This document shows positions 10,001 to 19,558 of a stretch of 64,000 bases of DNA, one piece after another (within the stretch, counting starts at the first letter, position 1; every line of letters begins with the position of its first letter). The notes below the pieces were generated by a model, which was not told the origin of the DNA, did no database searches, and saw only the letters and a list, made by a program, of their open reading frames with translations. The stretch comes from Paenibacillus sp. DMB5 (GTDB lineage Bacteria; Bacillota; Bacilli; Paenibacillales; Paenibacillaceae), in contig NZ_LRAC01000109.1 in the NCBI RefSeq assembly GCF_001517085.1, forward strand, positions 62,001-126,000. The letters are read 5' to 3'. The position numbers and the translations under genes were made by a program.

Positions 10001-11430
10001 TGCTGGATATGGTACGGGATTTTTTCGTGCGGATTAACGAATGTTGTATAACGGCCGATCTCCTTGCCTTCACACATTTTGATAGCAGCAAGCTCGGTAA
10101 TATTATTGCGTGTGATGGATAGACCGGTGGTCTCGATATCGAATACGACATAGGTGGCTGTCTTGAGATCCATCGGCTGCGGATTTTCCACAATATTTAC
10201 GGCGTCGTTGACCACGTTGGCTTCCACACCGTAGAGCATTTTGATTTTATGCTTATGGACAGCATGGTTGGCTTCCGGAAAACTCTGCACGTTCCCGTGA
10301 TCGGTAACGGCAATGGCGGGATGGCCCCATTTGGCGGCCGTTTTGATGTACTCTCCGATCGGCGTAACAGCATCCATTGTGCTCATGGTCGTGTGCAGGT
10401 GGAATTCAACCCGTTTTTGCTTGGCATTGTCTTTGCGGGCCGGAGGTGCGTTTACCTCGGACAAGTCCGACGGGATCATTACCAGCTCAGGGATCTGCAT
10501 GAACCGGTCATACTCAACCTTGCCACGCGCTCTAACCCACTTACCGTTGGCCAGCTGACTCATAATTTTCAGATCTTCTTTGGTTTTGGCGAACATCTTC
10601 ATCTGCAGGGAATCGGTGAAATCGGTTATACAGAAGGTGAACAGCGTATTGCCGTTGCGAAGCTCCTTGCTCTCCAGCCCAAAAATCGTCCCTTGAATTG
10701 TAATTTTCTTCTCTTCATCCTGAATTTGCAGAATCGGTGTTGCCTGCTCCTTGATTTCATAGCCAACCTGGAGCTTGATCACTTCATTCGGATCGGTTTC
10801 GTCCTCCGGCTCCTCCGGTTCGCTGCTGGTCATCATCATCATTTCCACGAGTTCACGCTGCTCCTGCTGCAGCTTCTGCTGGAATTCCTCATAAGCATCC
10901 GCTTTGCTGGTTTCATTCTCGGCAATCTGCAGCTTTACTTTCAGCGGAAATCCGAAATATTTATCATAAAATTTAATAATGGCGGCCTCGATTCCCTTTT
11001 TGCGGGCAAGCTCCAGTGACATCTTGTCATTCAGGCTGAGCACAAGCGTACTGTCCTGCAACTCCTGTGCAGACCGGGTCAGCCAGCCGTTAACCGACGG
11101 GATCTCCCGCTGCACCCATTCAATGAACAGCCCCCAGTACTCCTGTACAAGCTCCTGTCTGCCAACCTTGTTTTCATCATATAAAAACAGGAAGCTGACT
11201 TTGGCGATATGCTGCAGCTTCTCACGCATTCTCAAACAAAAGGTCCGGTACGCCTGTGCCGGGACGAGACTATCCTTGGCGATGACAATATGCCAGTCTT
11301 TATTACCACGGCTGATCTCTACACGCTCAATCTGTCCGTCCATGAAATAGGAATCAATCAGCGCAGGCGGAATCTCCCCCTGCTTCATCAGAAGCTCGAA
11401 CCTTTTTCTTCTCTCCGCGTTCTGTTCCAT
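7096..11430 (-). CDS. polC: DNA polymerase III subunit alpha, PolC type
   Basis: Replicative DNA polymerase of Firmicutes with built-in 3'-5' proofreading. It starts MEQNAERRKRFELLMKQ at 11430 behind GGGGGAAGC, giving 1444 residues, the normal size. Order: N-terminal domains and an OB fold (about 230-330), PHP domain beginning EFHLHTTMS (about 340), a DEDDh exonuclease inserted within it (VFDIETTGLS about 430; HNARFDMGF about 505; HRAVDDT about 560), a zinc module (CLNPECKHS...CPNCGG, about 870-920), then the polymerase core with PDIDLNFSGEYQ (about 950). The frame is intact throughout. Preceded by a terminator-like hairpin and followed by the rimP promoter. Confidence 0.98.
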   Translation of the reverse strand: MEQNAERRKRFELLMKQGEIPPALIDSYFMDGQIERVEISRGNKDWHIVIAKDSLVPAQAYRTFCLRMREKLQHIAKVSFLFLYDENKVGRQELVQEYWGLFIEWVQREIPSVNGWLTRSAQELQDSTLVLSLNDKMSLELARKKGIEAAIIKFYDKYFGFPLKVKLQIAENETSKADAYEEFQQKLQQEQRELVEMMMMTSSEPEEPEDETDPNEVIKLQVGYEIKEQATPILQIQDEEKKITIQGTIFGLESKELRNGNTLFTFCITDFTDSLQMKMFAKTKEDLKIMSQLANGKWVRARGKVEYDRFMQIPELVMIPSDLSEVNAPPARKDNAKQKRVEFHLHTTMSTMDAVTPIGEYIKTAAKWGHPAIAVTDHGNVQSFPEANHAVHKHKIKMLYGVEANVVNDAVNIVENPQPMDLKTATYVVFDIETTGLSITRNNITELAAIKMCEGKEIGRYTTFVNPHEKIPYHIQQLTNITDEMVKDAPDLEPVLKEFVEFIGDAVLVAHNARFDMGFIQASLLKLGQPQLPNPSLDTLELARLLFPSMKNHRLNTLADKYKVLLESHHRAVDDTIALGGILTGLLNDAEKLKNLTRLERLNDYVGNDLSNVRPFHCGIYALNPIGKKNLYKLISMSHTEYFKRVPCIPKSKLEQHRDGLIVISGCERGEFFETVLNKTVEEAMEVAQFYDVLEIQPLTMYMHLVDKGFVATAEDLRDVVRKICEIGEQMNKPVIATGNVHYLEPRQKLFRDITIHGITGFSPLKDQVKPDAHFRTTDEMLAEFEFLGAEKAMEVVVTNTVALAERFEEYDLFPSELFTPNIEGADDEIRSTCYNTAKSIYGEDLPEVVVARLEKELAPIIKYGFSANYLISERLVKKSNQDGYLVGSRGSVGSSVVATFLGISEVNPLPAHYICLNPECKHSEWFLDGSVPSGFDLPDKACPNCGGRLKGEGQDIPFETFLGFKGDKVPDIDLNFSGEYQPNAHNFTKTMFGPDNVFRAGTIGTVAEKTAFGFTKKYEEHHQKRWRGAELNRLAAGCTGVKRSTGQHPGGIVVLPDYMEIEDITPVQFPADDVTAEWKTTHFDYHAFDANLLKLDILGHDDPTMMRMLQDLTGVDPTTIPMNDPKVMSMFNSTEALGVRPEQIRTPVATYGVPEMGTKFVRQMLIESKPSSFADLLQISGLSHGTGVWLGNAQELIKNNTCNIKTVIGCRDDIMLYLIYKAGMDASLAFKITESVRKGKGLPPEWIEEMKKCKVPQWYIDSCLKIQYMFPKAHAAAYVISAVRTAYFKLYHPIEYYATYFSVRAADFDIELCCQGYEAINRQIGEIEAKGFQALPKEKAMLPVLEMALEMTARGFTFKNIDLYRSDANRFTVDGTSLIPPFSALAGIGENAAINIAAAKDAGEFLSIEDFQQKSKASKTVIELLTGMGCFRGLPESNQLSLF

Positions 11431-11464
11431 GCTTCCCCCACCCACTTACACAATGATAAATTGT

Positions 11465-11529
11465 AAAAAGCTTCCGGGTCGACAAAGTGTTGGGTTCTTT
11501 CGGCCCGCCGACTCCTCTCGCCAGAAGCT
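11465..11529 (-). terminator. likely terminator between proS and polC
   Basis: On the minus strand AGCTTCTGG (11521-11529) can pair with CCGGAAGCT (11469-11477), with one wobble, followed directly by TTTT. The loop is large (43 bases), so the call is moderate. It lies between the proS stop and polC. Confidence 0.5.
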
Positions 11530-11564
11530 GCATTCAGATACTGTCTATTATAATCGATTGTTGT

Positions 11565-13013
11565 TTAATAAGCTTTGGCAAAAACAACCGTATGCTTGGC
11601 CGGTTTGCCGCAGCAGATGCAGGTAGTCTTTTGCTCTGCCGGATTAAACGGAATATTGCGGCTGCCCGCTCCCGTTTCTTCTTTGACTTTATCTTCGCAC
11701 TCTTCGGTTCCGCACCAGCCTGCCAGGGCAAAGCCGCGCTTCTCCTCCATCGAGGCCTTCATCTCTTCCAGGCTATCCACGGAATAGAAGTGGTCTTCGC
11801 GGAATTTCAGCGCACGCTCAAACATTTCGTTGTGCACCTGCTCCAGCATGGCCTGCACTTCTTCCACCAGATTATCCTGCTGGATGACTTTCTTTTCGCC
11901 GGTAATCCGGGACACCAGTACACAGACGCCGTTTTCCATATCACGCGGGCCCAGCTCAAGACGAACAGGTACACCGCGCATTTCGTATTCGTTAAACTTC
12001 CAGCCCGGGGTCAGATCTGCACGGTCGTCTACACGCACACGCACTCCCGCATCCTTCAGCTGCTTGAACAGCTCGTCCGTCCGGCCAATTACCGCTTCAC
12101 GGGTCTTAGGCGGTCCGATTGGAATCATAATAACCTGAGTCGGAGCAACCTTAGGCGGCAGCGCCAGTCCGCGGTCATCCCCGTGAACCATGATCAGCGA
12201 GCCGATCAGGCGGGTTGTAGATCCCCATGAGGTAGTGTGTACATACTCCAGCGAGTTCTCGCGGCTCAGATACTGAATTTCAAACGCTTCGGCAAACTTG
12301 GTTCCGAGATAATGGGAAGTGGCCGCCTGAACAGCCCGTCCATCCTTCATCATTGCTTCAATAGAATAAGTGTCCACTGCACCGGCAAAACGCTCTGAAG
12401 GCGTCTTCTGGCCGGTAACAACCGGAATTGCCAGATAGCTCTCTACAAAATCACGGTAGTTCTCCAGCATCCGCATCGTTTCTTCGCGAGCTTCGGTTTC
12501 GTTCTCATGCGCCGTATGGCCTTCCTGCCACAGGAACTCTGTGGTCCGGATAAACGGCAGTGTGCGTTTTTCCCAGCGTACTACGTTCGCCCACTGGTTG
12601 ATCAGCACCGGCAGGTCGCGGTACGACTGAATCCATTTGGAATACATGTGTCCGAACATGGTTTCTGAGGTCGGGCGGACTGCCAGACGTTCCTCCAGCA
12701 CATCACCTCCGGCCTCTGTTACCCAAGGCAGCTCGGGATTGAAACCCTCGATATGATCCTTTTCCTTCTGGAAAAAGCTCTCCGGAATGAACACCGGGAA
12801 ATAGGCGTTACGGTGACCGGTCGCCTTCAGGCGGCGGTTCATTTCCTCCTGGATATGCTCCCAGATTTCATAGCCCTCCGGTTTGAACACGATACAGCCG
12901 CGGACCGGCGAATAATCCATCAGATCCGCTTTTTTGATTACATCGATATACCAGCGCGAGAAATCCTCGCTCTGCGGCGTTATTTCCGTAACGAACTGCT
13001 TATCTTTAGCCAT
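11565..13013 (-). CDS. proS: proline--tRNA ligase, archaeal/eukaryal-type short form
   Basis: Charges tRNA-Pro with proline. The start at 13013 (MAKDKQFVTEITPQSEDF) has AGGAGG 9 bases upstream; 482 residues. It lacks the roughly 180-residue editing insert of the classic bacterial ProRS (about 565 residues) and shows class-II motifs VFKPEGYEIWEHIQ (motif 1 region), RPTSETMFGHMYSKW and RTTEFLWQEGHTAH. The C-terminus has cysteine pairs (CGTEEC, CICCGK) and ends in Tyr, typical of the archaeal/eukaryal type. It sits where B. subtilis has its long bacterial proS. No T-box leader was recognised upstream. Confidence 0.95.
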   Translation of the reverse strand: MAKDKQFVTEITPQSEDFSRWYIDVIKKADLMDYSPVRGCIVFKPEGYEIWEHIQEEMNRRLKATGHRNAYFPVFIPESFFQKEKDHIEGFNPELPWVTEAGGDVLEERLAVRPTSETMFGHMYSKWIQSYRDLPVLINQWANVVRWEKRTLPFIRTTEFLWQEGHTAHENETEAREETMRMLENYRDFVESYLAIPVVTGQKTPSERFAGAVDTYSIEAMMKDGRAVQAATSHYLGTKFAEAFEIQYLSRENSLEYVHTTSWGSTTRLIGSLIMVHGDDRGLALPPKVAPTQVIMIPIGPPKTREAVIGRTDELFKQLKDAGVRVRVDDRADLTPGWKFNEYEMRGVPVRLELGPRDMENGVCVLVSRITGEKKVIQQDNLVEEVQAMLEQVHNEMFERALKFREDHFYSVDSLEEMKASMEEKRGFALAGWCGTEECEDKVKEETGAGSRNIPFNPAEQKTTCICCGKPAKHTVVFAKAY

Positions 13014-13118
13014 GTCTTGAAATCCTCCTAAATTGCCCGGCAAAATAGAGCTTGGCTGCGGAGCCATCCGGCCGCCATTTGCGGGTCCGCCATAAATCAG
13101 CTTGGGTTAGATCAAAAA

Positions 13119-14393
13119 TCAGCCTGTAATCAGGCGCAAAATATCATTATAGGTTACAGCAATCATGACCAGAAACAGCAGGGCAAATCCTACAAAATGG
13201 ACCATACCCTCACGGTTCGGATCGACCGGCTTGCCGCGAAGCGCTTCAACCCCAAGGAACACCAGACGGCTTCCGTCAAGTGCCGGAATCGGCAGCAGGT
13301 TAAAGATCCCGAGGTACAGGCTGAGAATCGCCGCCCAGTAGGTGAGATAATCAATACCCTGCATGGCAATCTGTCCAGTCATCTGGAAGGTACCTACAGG
13401 CCCCGATACTTCATCCATATTGAAGTTGTTGATCAGCCGCTTAAATCCTGTGAATATCAGTTCGGTCGTGCTTACCATCGCTGTACCGGATTTACTGATC
13501 GTCTCACCGAATCCGGCTTTGCGTGTCTCCACATCCCGGGTTATCCCTACTTTGCCGCCTTCTTCCCCTTCCATGGTCCGGGGAATCATCGTCACTTCGT
13601 AGGTTTCACTGCCGCGCTGCAGCACCCAGTCCATCTCTTTACCCTTGGACGCCGAGGTCAGCTCGATCATCTTCATATAATCTCCGCCGATTTGCTCGCC
13701 GTTGACTGAGACTACGATATCTCCTACCTTTAATCCGGCTTCCTCCGCAGGCATGCCTGCACTGATATCGCCGATTCTGACCACGGTAGGATTTTCGATC
13801 GGTATGCCTGCGAGCTGCAAGTGCAGCGCAAACAGGACAAAAGCCAGAATAAAATTCATCACCGGTCCGGCTACGATTGCCAAAGCGCGCTGTCCGACCG
13901 TTTTACTGCCGAATTGACGGTCTTTAGGGGCGATTTGGGTCTGCTGGCCGCCTTTGATCATCATCGCCTGCGGATGCACGTCATAGGTAATAACCTCGCC
14001 GTCTACATCGAGGCGGATCTTCAGCTCATCCTCCAGGTCTGTAAACTGCGCTTCACCGCGGATTACATTTCTGCGGGTGTCCAGCGAGTCGAGATAGATG
14101 TTCTTAACCTTGTTGTCCTGCCCGAGCCTGACCGCAATCATCTGCCCCTGGCCGATCTCTACAATTTCGGGATCCTCCCCGGCCATCCGCGCGTATCCGC
14201 CGAAAGGCAGCAGACGAAGCGTAAACTGGGTTTCACCGCGTCTATAAGAAAACAGTTTCGGGCCGAAACCGATAGCAAATTCGCGTACAAGAATACCGGC
14301 GCGTTTGGCGAAAAAATAATGTCCCCATTCATGGACAGTCACCAGAACAAAAAACATAAGCACCGTTAAAAAAACGACCCTTACCATTTCCAT
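13119..14393 (-). CDS. rseP: RIP metalloprotease RseP/RasP (site-2 protease)
   Basis: Membrane zinc protease that cleaves anti-sigma factors and signal-peptide remnants inside the membrane. I prefer the ATG at 14393 (MEMVRVVFLTVLMFF), 9 bases from GGGGG; an ATG three codons earlier almost touches that site. About 424 residues. First membrane segment residues 3-22 with the zinc motif HEWGH, then a cytoplasmic or periplasmic loop, a PDZ domain (about 205-285), and the second metal-binding motif LLPIPALDGSRLVF near residue 370 in the third membrane segment. Follows dxr; a candidate promoter lies in the gap. Confidence 0.95.
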   Translation of the reverse strand: MEMVRVVFLTVLMFFVLVTVHEWGHYFFAKRAGILVREFAIGFGPKLFSYRRGETQFTLRLLPFGGYARMAGEDPEIVEIGQGQMIAVRLGQDNKVKNIYLDSLDTRRNVIRGEAQFTDLEDELKIRLDVDGEVITYDVHPQAMMIKGGQQTQIAPKDRQFGSKTVGQRALAIVAGPVMNFILAFVLFALHLQLAGIPIENPTVVRIGDISAGMPAEEAGLKVGDIVVSVNGEQIGGDYMKMIELTSASKGKEMDWVLQRGSETYEVTMIPRTMEGEEGGKVGITRDVETRKAGFGETISKSGTAMVSTTELIFTGFKRLINNFNMDEVSGPVGTFQMTGQIAMQGIDYLTYWAAILSLYLGIFNLLPIPALDGSRLVFLGVEALRGKPVDPNREGMVHFVGFALLFLVMIAVTYNDILRLITG

Positions 14394-14438
14394 CCGTAAC
14401 ATTCCCCCTTTAGGTGTAAGACCGAAGTATGTCCTCTT

Positions 14439-14468
14439 AATTTATCATTATTCCAAGGCCCGGCACAA
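14439..14468 (-). promoter_or_regulatory. candidate sigma-A promoter upstream of rseP
   Basis: Minus-strand TTGTGC (14463-14468) and TAAATT (14439-14444) with 18-base spacing, about 45 bases from the rseP start. Neither box is consensus. Confidence 0.4.
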
Positions 14469-14549
14469 GAGAATCAACAGTCTCAGCCTATTTTTACAGG
14501 GTAACGTAAATTCCCCGCCCGCATCAGACTTTAAACCGTTTCAACACGG

Positions 14550-15689
14550 TTATAGCTTAGCGGCAATTTCCCGGGTTACAGCATCACATTGCTCAATCTG
14601 CTGCAGATTCGGATTACCGGCATTTTCATGCCGCTGAAGTACTTCTTCAATAATTTCCTCTATGCGTAAAAATGAAATTTCACGGCGCAGGAAGCGGGCA
14701 ACTGCAACCTCATTGGCTGCGTTATAGGCAGTCGTCGCAGTTCCTCCTGCTTTACCGCATTCGATCGCCAGCTTCAGCAGCGGGTACCGGACATAATCCA
14801 TCTCCCGGAAGGTCAGGCGGCCGATTTCAGCCAGCGACAGCCTGGAGGCCGGTGAAGGCCAGCGGTTTGGATAAGTCAGGGCATACTGGATCGGGACGCG
14901 CATATCCGGGCTGCCCAGCTGTGCAATAATGCTGCTGTCACAAAACTCCACATAGGAGTGAATGATGCTCTCCGGATGCAGCAGTACATTAATTTTTTCA
15001 TAAGGCAGGTTGAATAGCCAGTGTGCTTCAATAACCTCAAGGCCCTTGTTGACCATCGTAGCCGAGTCAATGGTAATTTTAGCTCCCATGCTCCAATTCG
15101 GATGACGAAGTGCATCTTCTACAGTAACATTTACGAGCTGATCACGCGTGTAATCCCGGAATGAACCACCGGAAGCCGTGACAGTAATACTGGCAATATC
15201 CGCACGGTTTTCCCCGTTCAGGCACTGAAAAATAGCAGAGTGCTCACTGTCGACCGGCAGGATCTTCACTCCCTTGCGGTCAGCGAGTTCTGTCACCAGA
15301 TGGCCGGCTGTGACGAGCGTTTCTTTGTTAGCCAGTCCGATATGGCGGCCCGCTTCAATAGCTGCAAGGGTAGACTGAAGGCCTACACTGCCGACTAGAG
15401 CAGTTACAACCGTCTCTGCCTCCCCGCCTGCAGCAATCTCCACCAGACCCTCATTGCCGTAAAAAAGTTCAATACCGGCAGGCAGGCTGGAGCGGATCTC
15501 CTCCGCATGCTGCTTCGAAGAGACCGATACACGGCGCGGATTAAAGCGGCGGACCTGCTCAAGCAGAAGACCCGTATTGCTGCCTGCAGCCAAGCCATCC
15601 ACAATAAACTGATCGGGATGCATGGCAACCACATCCAGTGTCTGTGTGCCGATTGAACCGGTAGAGCCGAGTATACTTATTCTTTTCAC
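14550..15689 (-). CDS. dxr: 1-deoxy-D-xylulose-5-phosphate reductoisomerase
   Basis: Second step of the MEP isoprenoid pathway: NADPH-dependent conversion of DXP to MEP. The 379 residues begin with the NADPH-binding GSTGSIGTQTLDV; GLANKETLV near residue 118 and the metal/substrate motif PVDSEHSAIFQCL near residue 143 are present, followed by TASGGSFRD near 180 and the flexible loop HPNWSMGAKITIDSATMVNKG near 203. It precedes rseP and follows cdsA closely. It supplies precursors for UppS, encoded two genes upstream. Confidence 0.97.
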   Translation of the reverse strand: MKRISILGSTGSIGTQTLDVVAMHPDQFIVDGLAAGSNTGLLLEQVRRFNPRRVSVSSKQHAEEIRSSLPAGIELFYGNEGLVEIAAGGEAETVVTALVGSVGLQSTLAAIEAGRHIGLANKETLVTAGHLVTELADRKGVKILPVDSEHSAIFQCLNGENRADIASITVTASGGSFRDYTRDQLVNVTVEDALRHPNWSMGAKITIDSATMVNKGLEVIEAHWLFNLPYEKINVLLHPESIIHSYVEFCDSSIIAQLGSPDMRVPIQYALTYPNRWPSPASRLSLAEIGRLTFREMDYVRYPLLKLAIECGKAGGTATTAYNAANEVAVARFLRREISFLRIEEIIEEVLQRHENAGNPNLQQIEQCDAVTREIAAKL

Positions 15690-15713
15690 TGTTGGATCTT
15701 CTCCCGTCGTTTG

Positions 15714-16514
15714 TTAGTAAGGCATAAGCATTACGATATGTACGAAAGGAAATACGATAATCCAGCTGTCGCAGCGGTCAAGAATCCCTCCATGACCAGG
15801 CAGCAGCGAGCCTGAATCCTTAATACCGTACACCCGTTTATAGGCAGACTGTACCAGATCTCCAAGCTGACCGAGAACAGCAGCAGACAGACCGATCAGC
15901 AGGGCCCGTCCGATAGTCAGCAGATCAGGAGCAAATAATGCGAATAATGCCGAAATGATTACGGAAATAGCTACACCGCCGAGCGCACCTTCAACCGTTT
16001 TGTTGGGGCTGATGGCCGGCCAGAGCTTGTTTTTGCCGAAGCTTCTGCCGACAAAGTATGCCCCGGCGTCACTGCCCCAAATGCAGCACAGCAGCAGCAG
16101 CGTCCAGAACAAGCCATGGCCGTCGCCGGCAGCCCGGGTGATGCCCATATAGGAAAAGCCCATCCCTATGTATACAATTCCGGTAAACAAAAGTGCGGTG
16201 AACCGAATGTCATGTTTATTTTTGCTGAATACCGTAACCAGCAGGAAAACCAGCAGTAACAGCCATACTCCCTGTTCCCATGTCAGCCAGGCGGAAGCAT
16301 TCAGCAATCCCCAGGGGATCATGAAGCAGACAAGCGAAGCGTAGCCAAGCAGGGCAGTGCCGCTTAACGGAGAGAGCCCTGTCATTTTGACAAATTCATA
16401 TAATCCGACGAGTGCCATGGCAGTCAGCAGGAGCTGATAGGACCAGCCCCCGATAGCACAAAGCCCCAGAAAAAGCGCTCCGGCCACAATTCCGGTAATG
16501 AGTCGTTGCTTCAA
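15714..16514 (-). CDS. cdsA: phosphatidate cytidylyltransferase CdsA
   Basis: Makes CDP-diacylglycerol from CTP and phosphatidic acid in the cytoplasmic membrane. The 266-residue protein is mostly hydrophobic, with about seven or eight membrane segments, and carries the family signature SDSGSLLPGHGGILDRCDSW-like region as KDSGSLLPGHGGILDRCDS near residue 235, plus DAGAYFVGRSFGKNKL near 148. It lies between uppS and dxr in the conserved lipid gene cluster. Confidence 0.96.
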   Translation of the reverse strand: MKQRLITGIVAGALFLGLCAIGGWSYQLLLTAMALVGLYEFVKMTGLSPLSGTALLGYASLVCFMIPWGLLNASAWLTWEQGVWLLLLVFLLVTVFSKNKHDIRFTALLFTGIVYIGMGFSYMGITRAAGDGHGLFWTLLLLCCIWGSDAGAYFVGRSFGKNKLWPAISPNKTVEGALGGVAISVIISALFALFAPDLLTIGRALLIGLSAAVLGQLGDLVQSAYKRVYGIKDSGSLLPGHGGILDRCDSWIIVFPFVHIVMLMPY

Positions 16515-16537
16515 AGGTTCCCATCTCCCATCACAGG

Positions 16538-17311
16538 CTACTTCAATCCGCCATAACGTCGTGTACGGCGCTGATATTCAGCTACAGCCTGCGTCAAATG
16601 CGTCTTGTCAAATTCAGGCCAGTAGGCATCCGTAAACCAAAACTCACTGTACGCGACTTGCCAGAGCATAAAATTGCTCAGCCGCATCTCTCCGCTTGTT
16701 CGGATCAGCAGATCCGGATCAGGTAAGCCGCCCGACAGCAGTCTGCTGTCAATCAGCTCGGAGGTGATCTCCTCGGGAGACAGCCGGCCGGCCTTGATCT
16801 CCTCACCGAGGTCCCGCATACAGTCTTCCAGCTCTTTGCGTCCGCCGTAATTCAGCGCGAAATTCAAGACAAGTCCGGTATTGTGCTTTGTCCGCTCAAC
16901 AGCCTCTTCCATCGCTTTGCGGGTATGGGAAGGCAGGGCTTCACTGTCCCCCATCACACGTACCTGTACGTTTTTTTCAATCAGTTCATCCAGTTCAAGG
17001 GCAAGGAATTCTACAGGCAGCTTCATCAGAAAATCGACCTCATCCTTGGGCCGCTTCCAGTTCTCTGTAGAAAAAGCGTACATCGTCAGGAACTCTACTC
17101 CCAGATCATTAGCAGCGATGGTAGCACGTTTTACGGCCTTCATCCCGTTTTGATGACCGACAATGCGCGGCAGACCGCGCCTTTTCGCCCAGCGTCCGTT
17201 GCCATCCATAATAATCGCTATATGCCGGGGAATATTGTCAGGTGAGATCTCAGCGGGCTGTTCTTCCTGCCGGTCATTACGGCTAAGCCATGCTTGAATC
17301 CGTTTGATCAT
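16538..17311 (-). CDS. uppS: undecaprenyl diphosphate synthase (isoprenyl transferase)
   Basis: Adds eight isopentenyl units in cis to farnesyl-PP to make the C55 lipid carrier of cell-wall synthesis. The start at 17311 (MIKRIQAWLSRND) has GGAGGAAACGGAA upstream; 257 residues. Signatures: HIAIIMDGNGRWAKRR near residue 32, FSTENWKRP near 80, and RTSGEMRLSNFMLWQ near 202. The 25-residue N-terminal extension before the catalytic domain is charged and unremarkable. Confidence 0.96.
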   Translation of the reverse strand: MIKRIQAWLSRNDRQEEQPAEISPDNIPRHIAIIMDGNGRWAKRRGLPRIVGHQNGMKAVKRATIAANDLGVEFLTMYAFSTENWKRPKDEVDFLMKLPVEFLALELDELIEKNVQVRVMGDSEALPSHTRKAMEEAVERTKHNTGLVLNFALNYGGRKELEDCMRDLGEEIKAGRLSPEEITSELIDSRLLSGGLPDPDLLIRTSGEMRLSNFMLWQVAYSEFWFTDAYWPEFDKTHLTQAVAEYQRRTRRYGGLK

Positions 17312-17339
17312 TTCCGTTTCCTCCAAGCTCTTATCAGAA

Positions 17340-17381
17340 AGAGACAAACCCCACCATATGCGGAGGGGCCTTGAGGTCTCT
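17340..17381 (-). terminator. structured hairpin between frr and uppS
   Basis: On the minus strand AGAGAC (17376-17381) pairs with GTCTCT (17340-17345), with an inner CCCC/GGGG pairing; the transcript continues TTTCTG. This may be a weak terminator or processing site. Confidence 0.4.
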
Positions 17382-17390
17382 TGATTATCA

Positions 17391-17944
17391 TTATACTTCC
17401 ATAATCTCTTTTTCTTTGGACAAGAGCACCTTATCGACTTCAGCTATGAACTTATCCGTTGATTTCTGAATATCTTCCTGGTGCCCGCGTGATTCATCTT
17501 CCGAAATGCCGTTTTTCTCCATCTTTTTGATGTCATCGTTGGCATCGCGGCGGATGTTGCGGATCGCTACCTTTGCTTCTTCGCCAAACTTCTTGGTGAA
17601 CTTCACCAGCTCAGTACGGCGTTCTTCGGTAAGCGGCGGAATGCTGAGACGGATGATTGTACCGTCATTGGCAGGCGTAAGGCCCAGATCCGACTTCATA
17701 ATCGCCCGTTCAATATCCGCTACCGATGATCTGTCCCATGGCTGGATCAGCAAAGTCCGGGAATCCGGGGTGCTGATGTTGGCCAGCTGATTTACCGGTG
17801 TAGGTGCACCGTAATATTCAACCTGGATCCGGTCCAAAAGCGCTGTAGATGCGCGTCCGGCACGCAGGGTTGCCAGGTCACGCTTCAGGGAAGCAATCGC
17901 TTTTTCCATACGTTCTTCGGCATTTTTCTTAACCGTCTGTGGCA

Positions 17945-17945
<1 letters not shown>
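17391..17945 (-). CDS. frr: ribosome recycling factor
   Basis: With EF-G it splits the post-termination ribosome. The 184 residues match the family: [23 protein letters not shown] near residue 10, [14 protein letters not shown] near 47, [15 protein letters not shown] near 62 and [13 protein letters not shown] near 132. Start and pyrH stop overlap as TAATG, so the two are coupled. Confidence 0.97.
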
Positions 17946-18691
<746 letters not shown>

Positions 18692-18700
18692 TTACAAAAG

Positions 18701-18727
18701 ACGGAACACTAGGTGTACGTGTTCCGT
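18701..18727 (-). terminator. terminator between tsf and pyrH
   Basis: Nine-base-pair perfect stem ACGGAACAC / GTGTTCCGT; on the minus strand it is followed by CTTTTG. Probably partial, lowering pyrH-frr expression relative to rpsB-tsf. Confidence 0.65.
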
Positions 18728-18777
18728 TCTTTTGATGCTTGCCTTTATTCAATTCAAGGATGCTGTATTGCAGCTTA

Positions 18778-19428
18778 TTATTGTTTAACTTGTGCCATTA
18801 CTTCGTCAACAAAGTTGTCGACTTTTTTCTCAAGACCTTCACCCAGCTCGTAACGAACGAAGCGGCGGATGGAGATGTTTTCGCCAATTGTGCTGATTTT
18901 TTCGTTCAGCAGCTGAGCGATTGTTTTGTCCGGGTCTTTAACGAATGGCTGCTCAAGCAGGCAGTATTCTTCGTAGAACTTGCTGATGCGGCCTTCAACC
19001 ATTTTTTCAACGATTTTCTCTGGTTTGCCTTCGTTCAGCGCCTGAGCTTTCAGGATTTCTTTTTCCTTCTCAACAGCTTCAGCCGGAACTTCTTCACGGC
19101 GTACGTACTGCGGGCTAGCTGCAGCAATCTGCATTGCAATGTCGCGAGCGAATTCTTTGAAGGAATCTGTTTTGCCGACGAAGTCAGTTTCACAGTTGAT
19201 TTCTACCAGTACGCCGATACGTCCGCCAGCGTGGATGTAGGATTCTACAGTACCTTCAGTAGCGATACGTCCAGCTTTGTTAGCTGCTGCGGAAAGACCT
19301 TTTTCGCGGAGCAGTTCAGCGGCTTTGGTGATGTCGCCGTTTGCTTCTTCAAGCGCCTTTTTGCAATCAAGCATACCTGCGCCTGTTCTTTCACGAAGTT
19401 CTTTTACGGATTTTGCATCTACTGCCAT
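18778..19428 (-). CDS. tsf: elongation factor Ts
   Basis: Exchanges GDP for GTP on EF-Tu. At 216 residues it is the short form with one core subdomain pair, compared with about 290 in B. subtilis. The N-terminal UBA-like [19 protein letters not shown] begins near residue 14, and the [14 protein letters not shown] core motif, which contacts EF-Tu, is near residue 80. GGAGGG precedes the ATG. It is cotranscribed with rpsB. Confidence 0.96.
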   Translation of the reverse strand: MAVDAKSVKELRERTGAGMLDCKKALEEANGDITKAAELLREKGLSAAANKAGRIATEGTVESYIHAGGRIGVLVEINCETDFVGKTDSFKEFARDIAMQIAAASPQYVRREEVPAEAVEKEKEILKAQALNEGKPEKIVEKMVEGRISKFYEEYCLLEQPFVKDPDKTIAQLLNEKISTIGENISIRRFVRYELGEGLEKKVDNFVDEVMAQVKQ

Positions 19429-19480
19429 TGTTATTCCCTCCAGGTAATTGTCGTTTTATTCCATTCAAGGCCTTTATCCT

Positions 19481-19525
19481 AAAAAAAGGGCAGTGAGAGG
19501 TTATCCACCTGCCAACCACCCTTTT
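19481..19525 (-). terminator. hairpin between rpsB and tsf
   Basis: On the minus strand AAAAGGGTGGT pairs, with two wobbles, with the segment ending GCCCTTTT, followed by TTT. This could be an attenuator setting the S2 to EF-Ts ratio. Confidence 0.5.
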
Positions 19526-19558
19526 CATTTAAGTTCTTGTTTATGTCCCGGCTAACTA

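Noticed and set aside
13014..13118. T-box leader upstream of proS
   Set aside because: The gap is about 100 bases and lacks the T-box sequence and a terminator/antiterminator pair.
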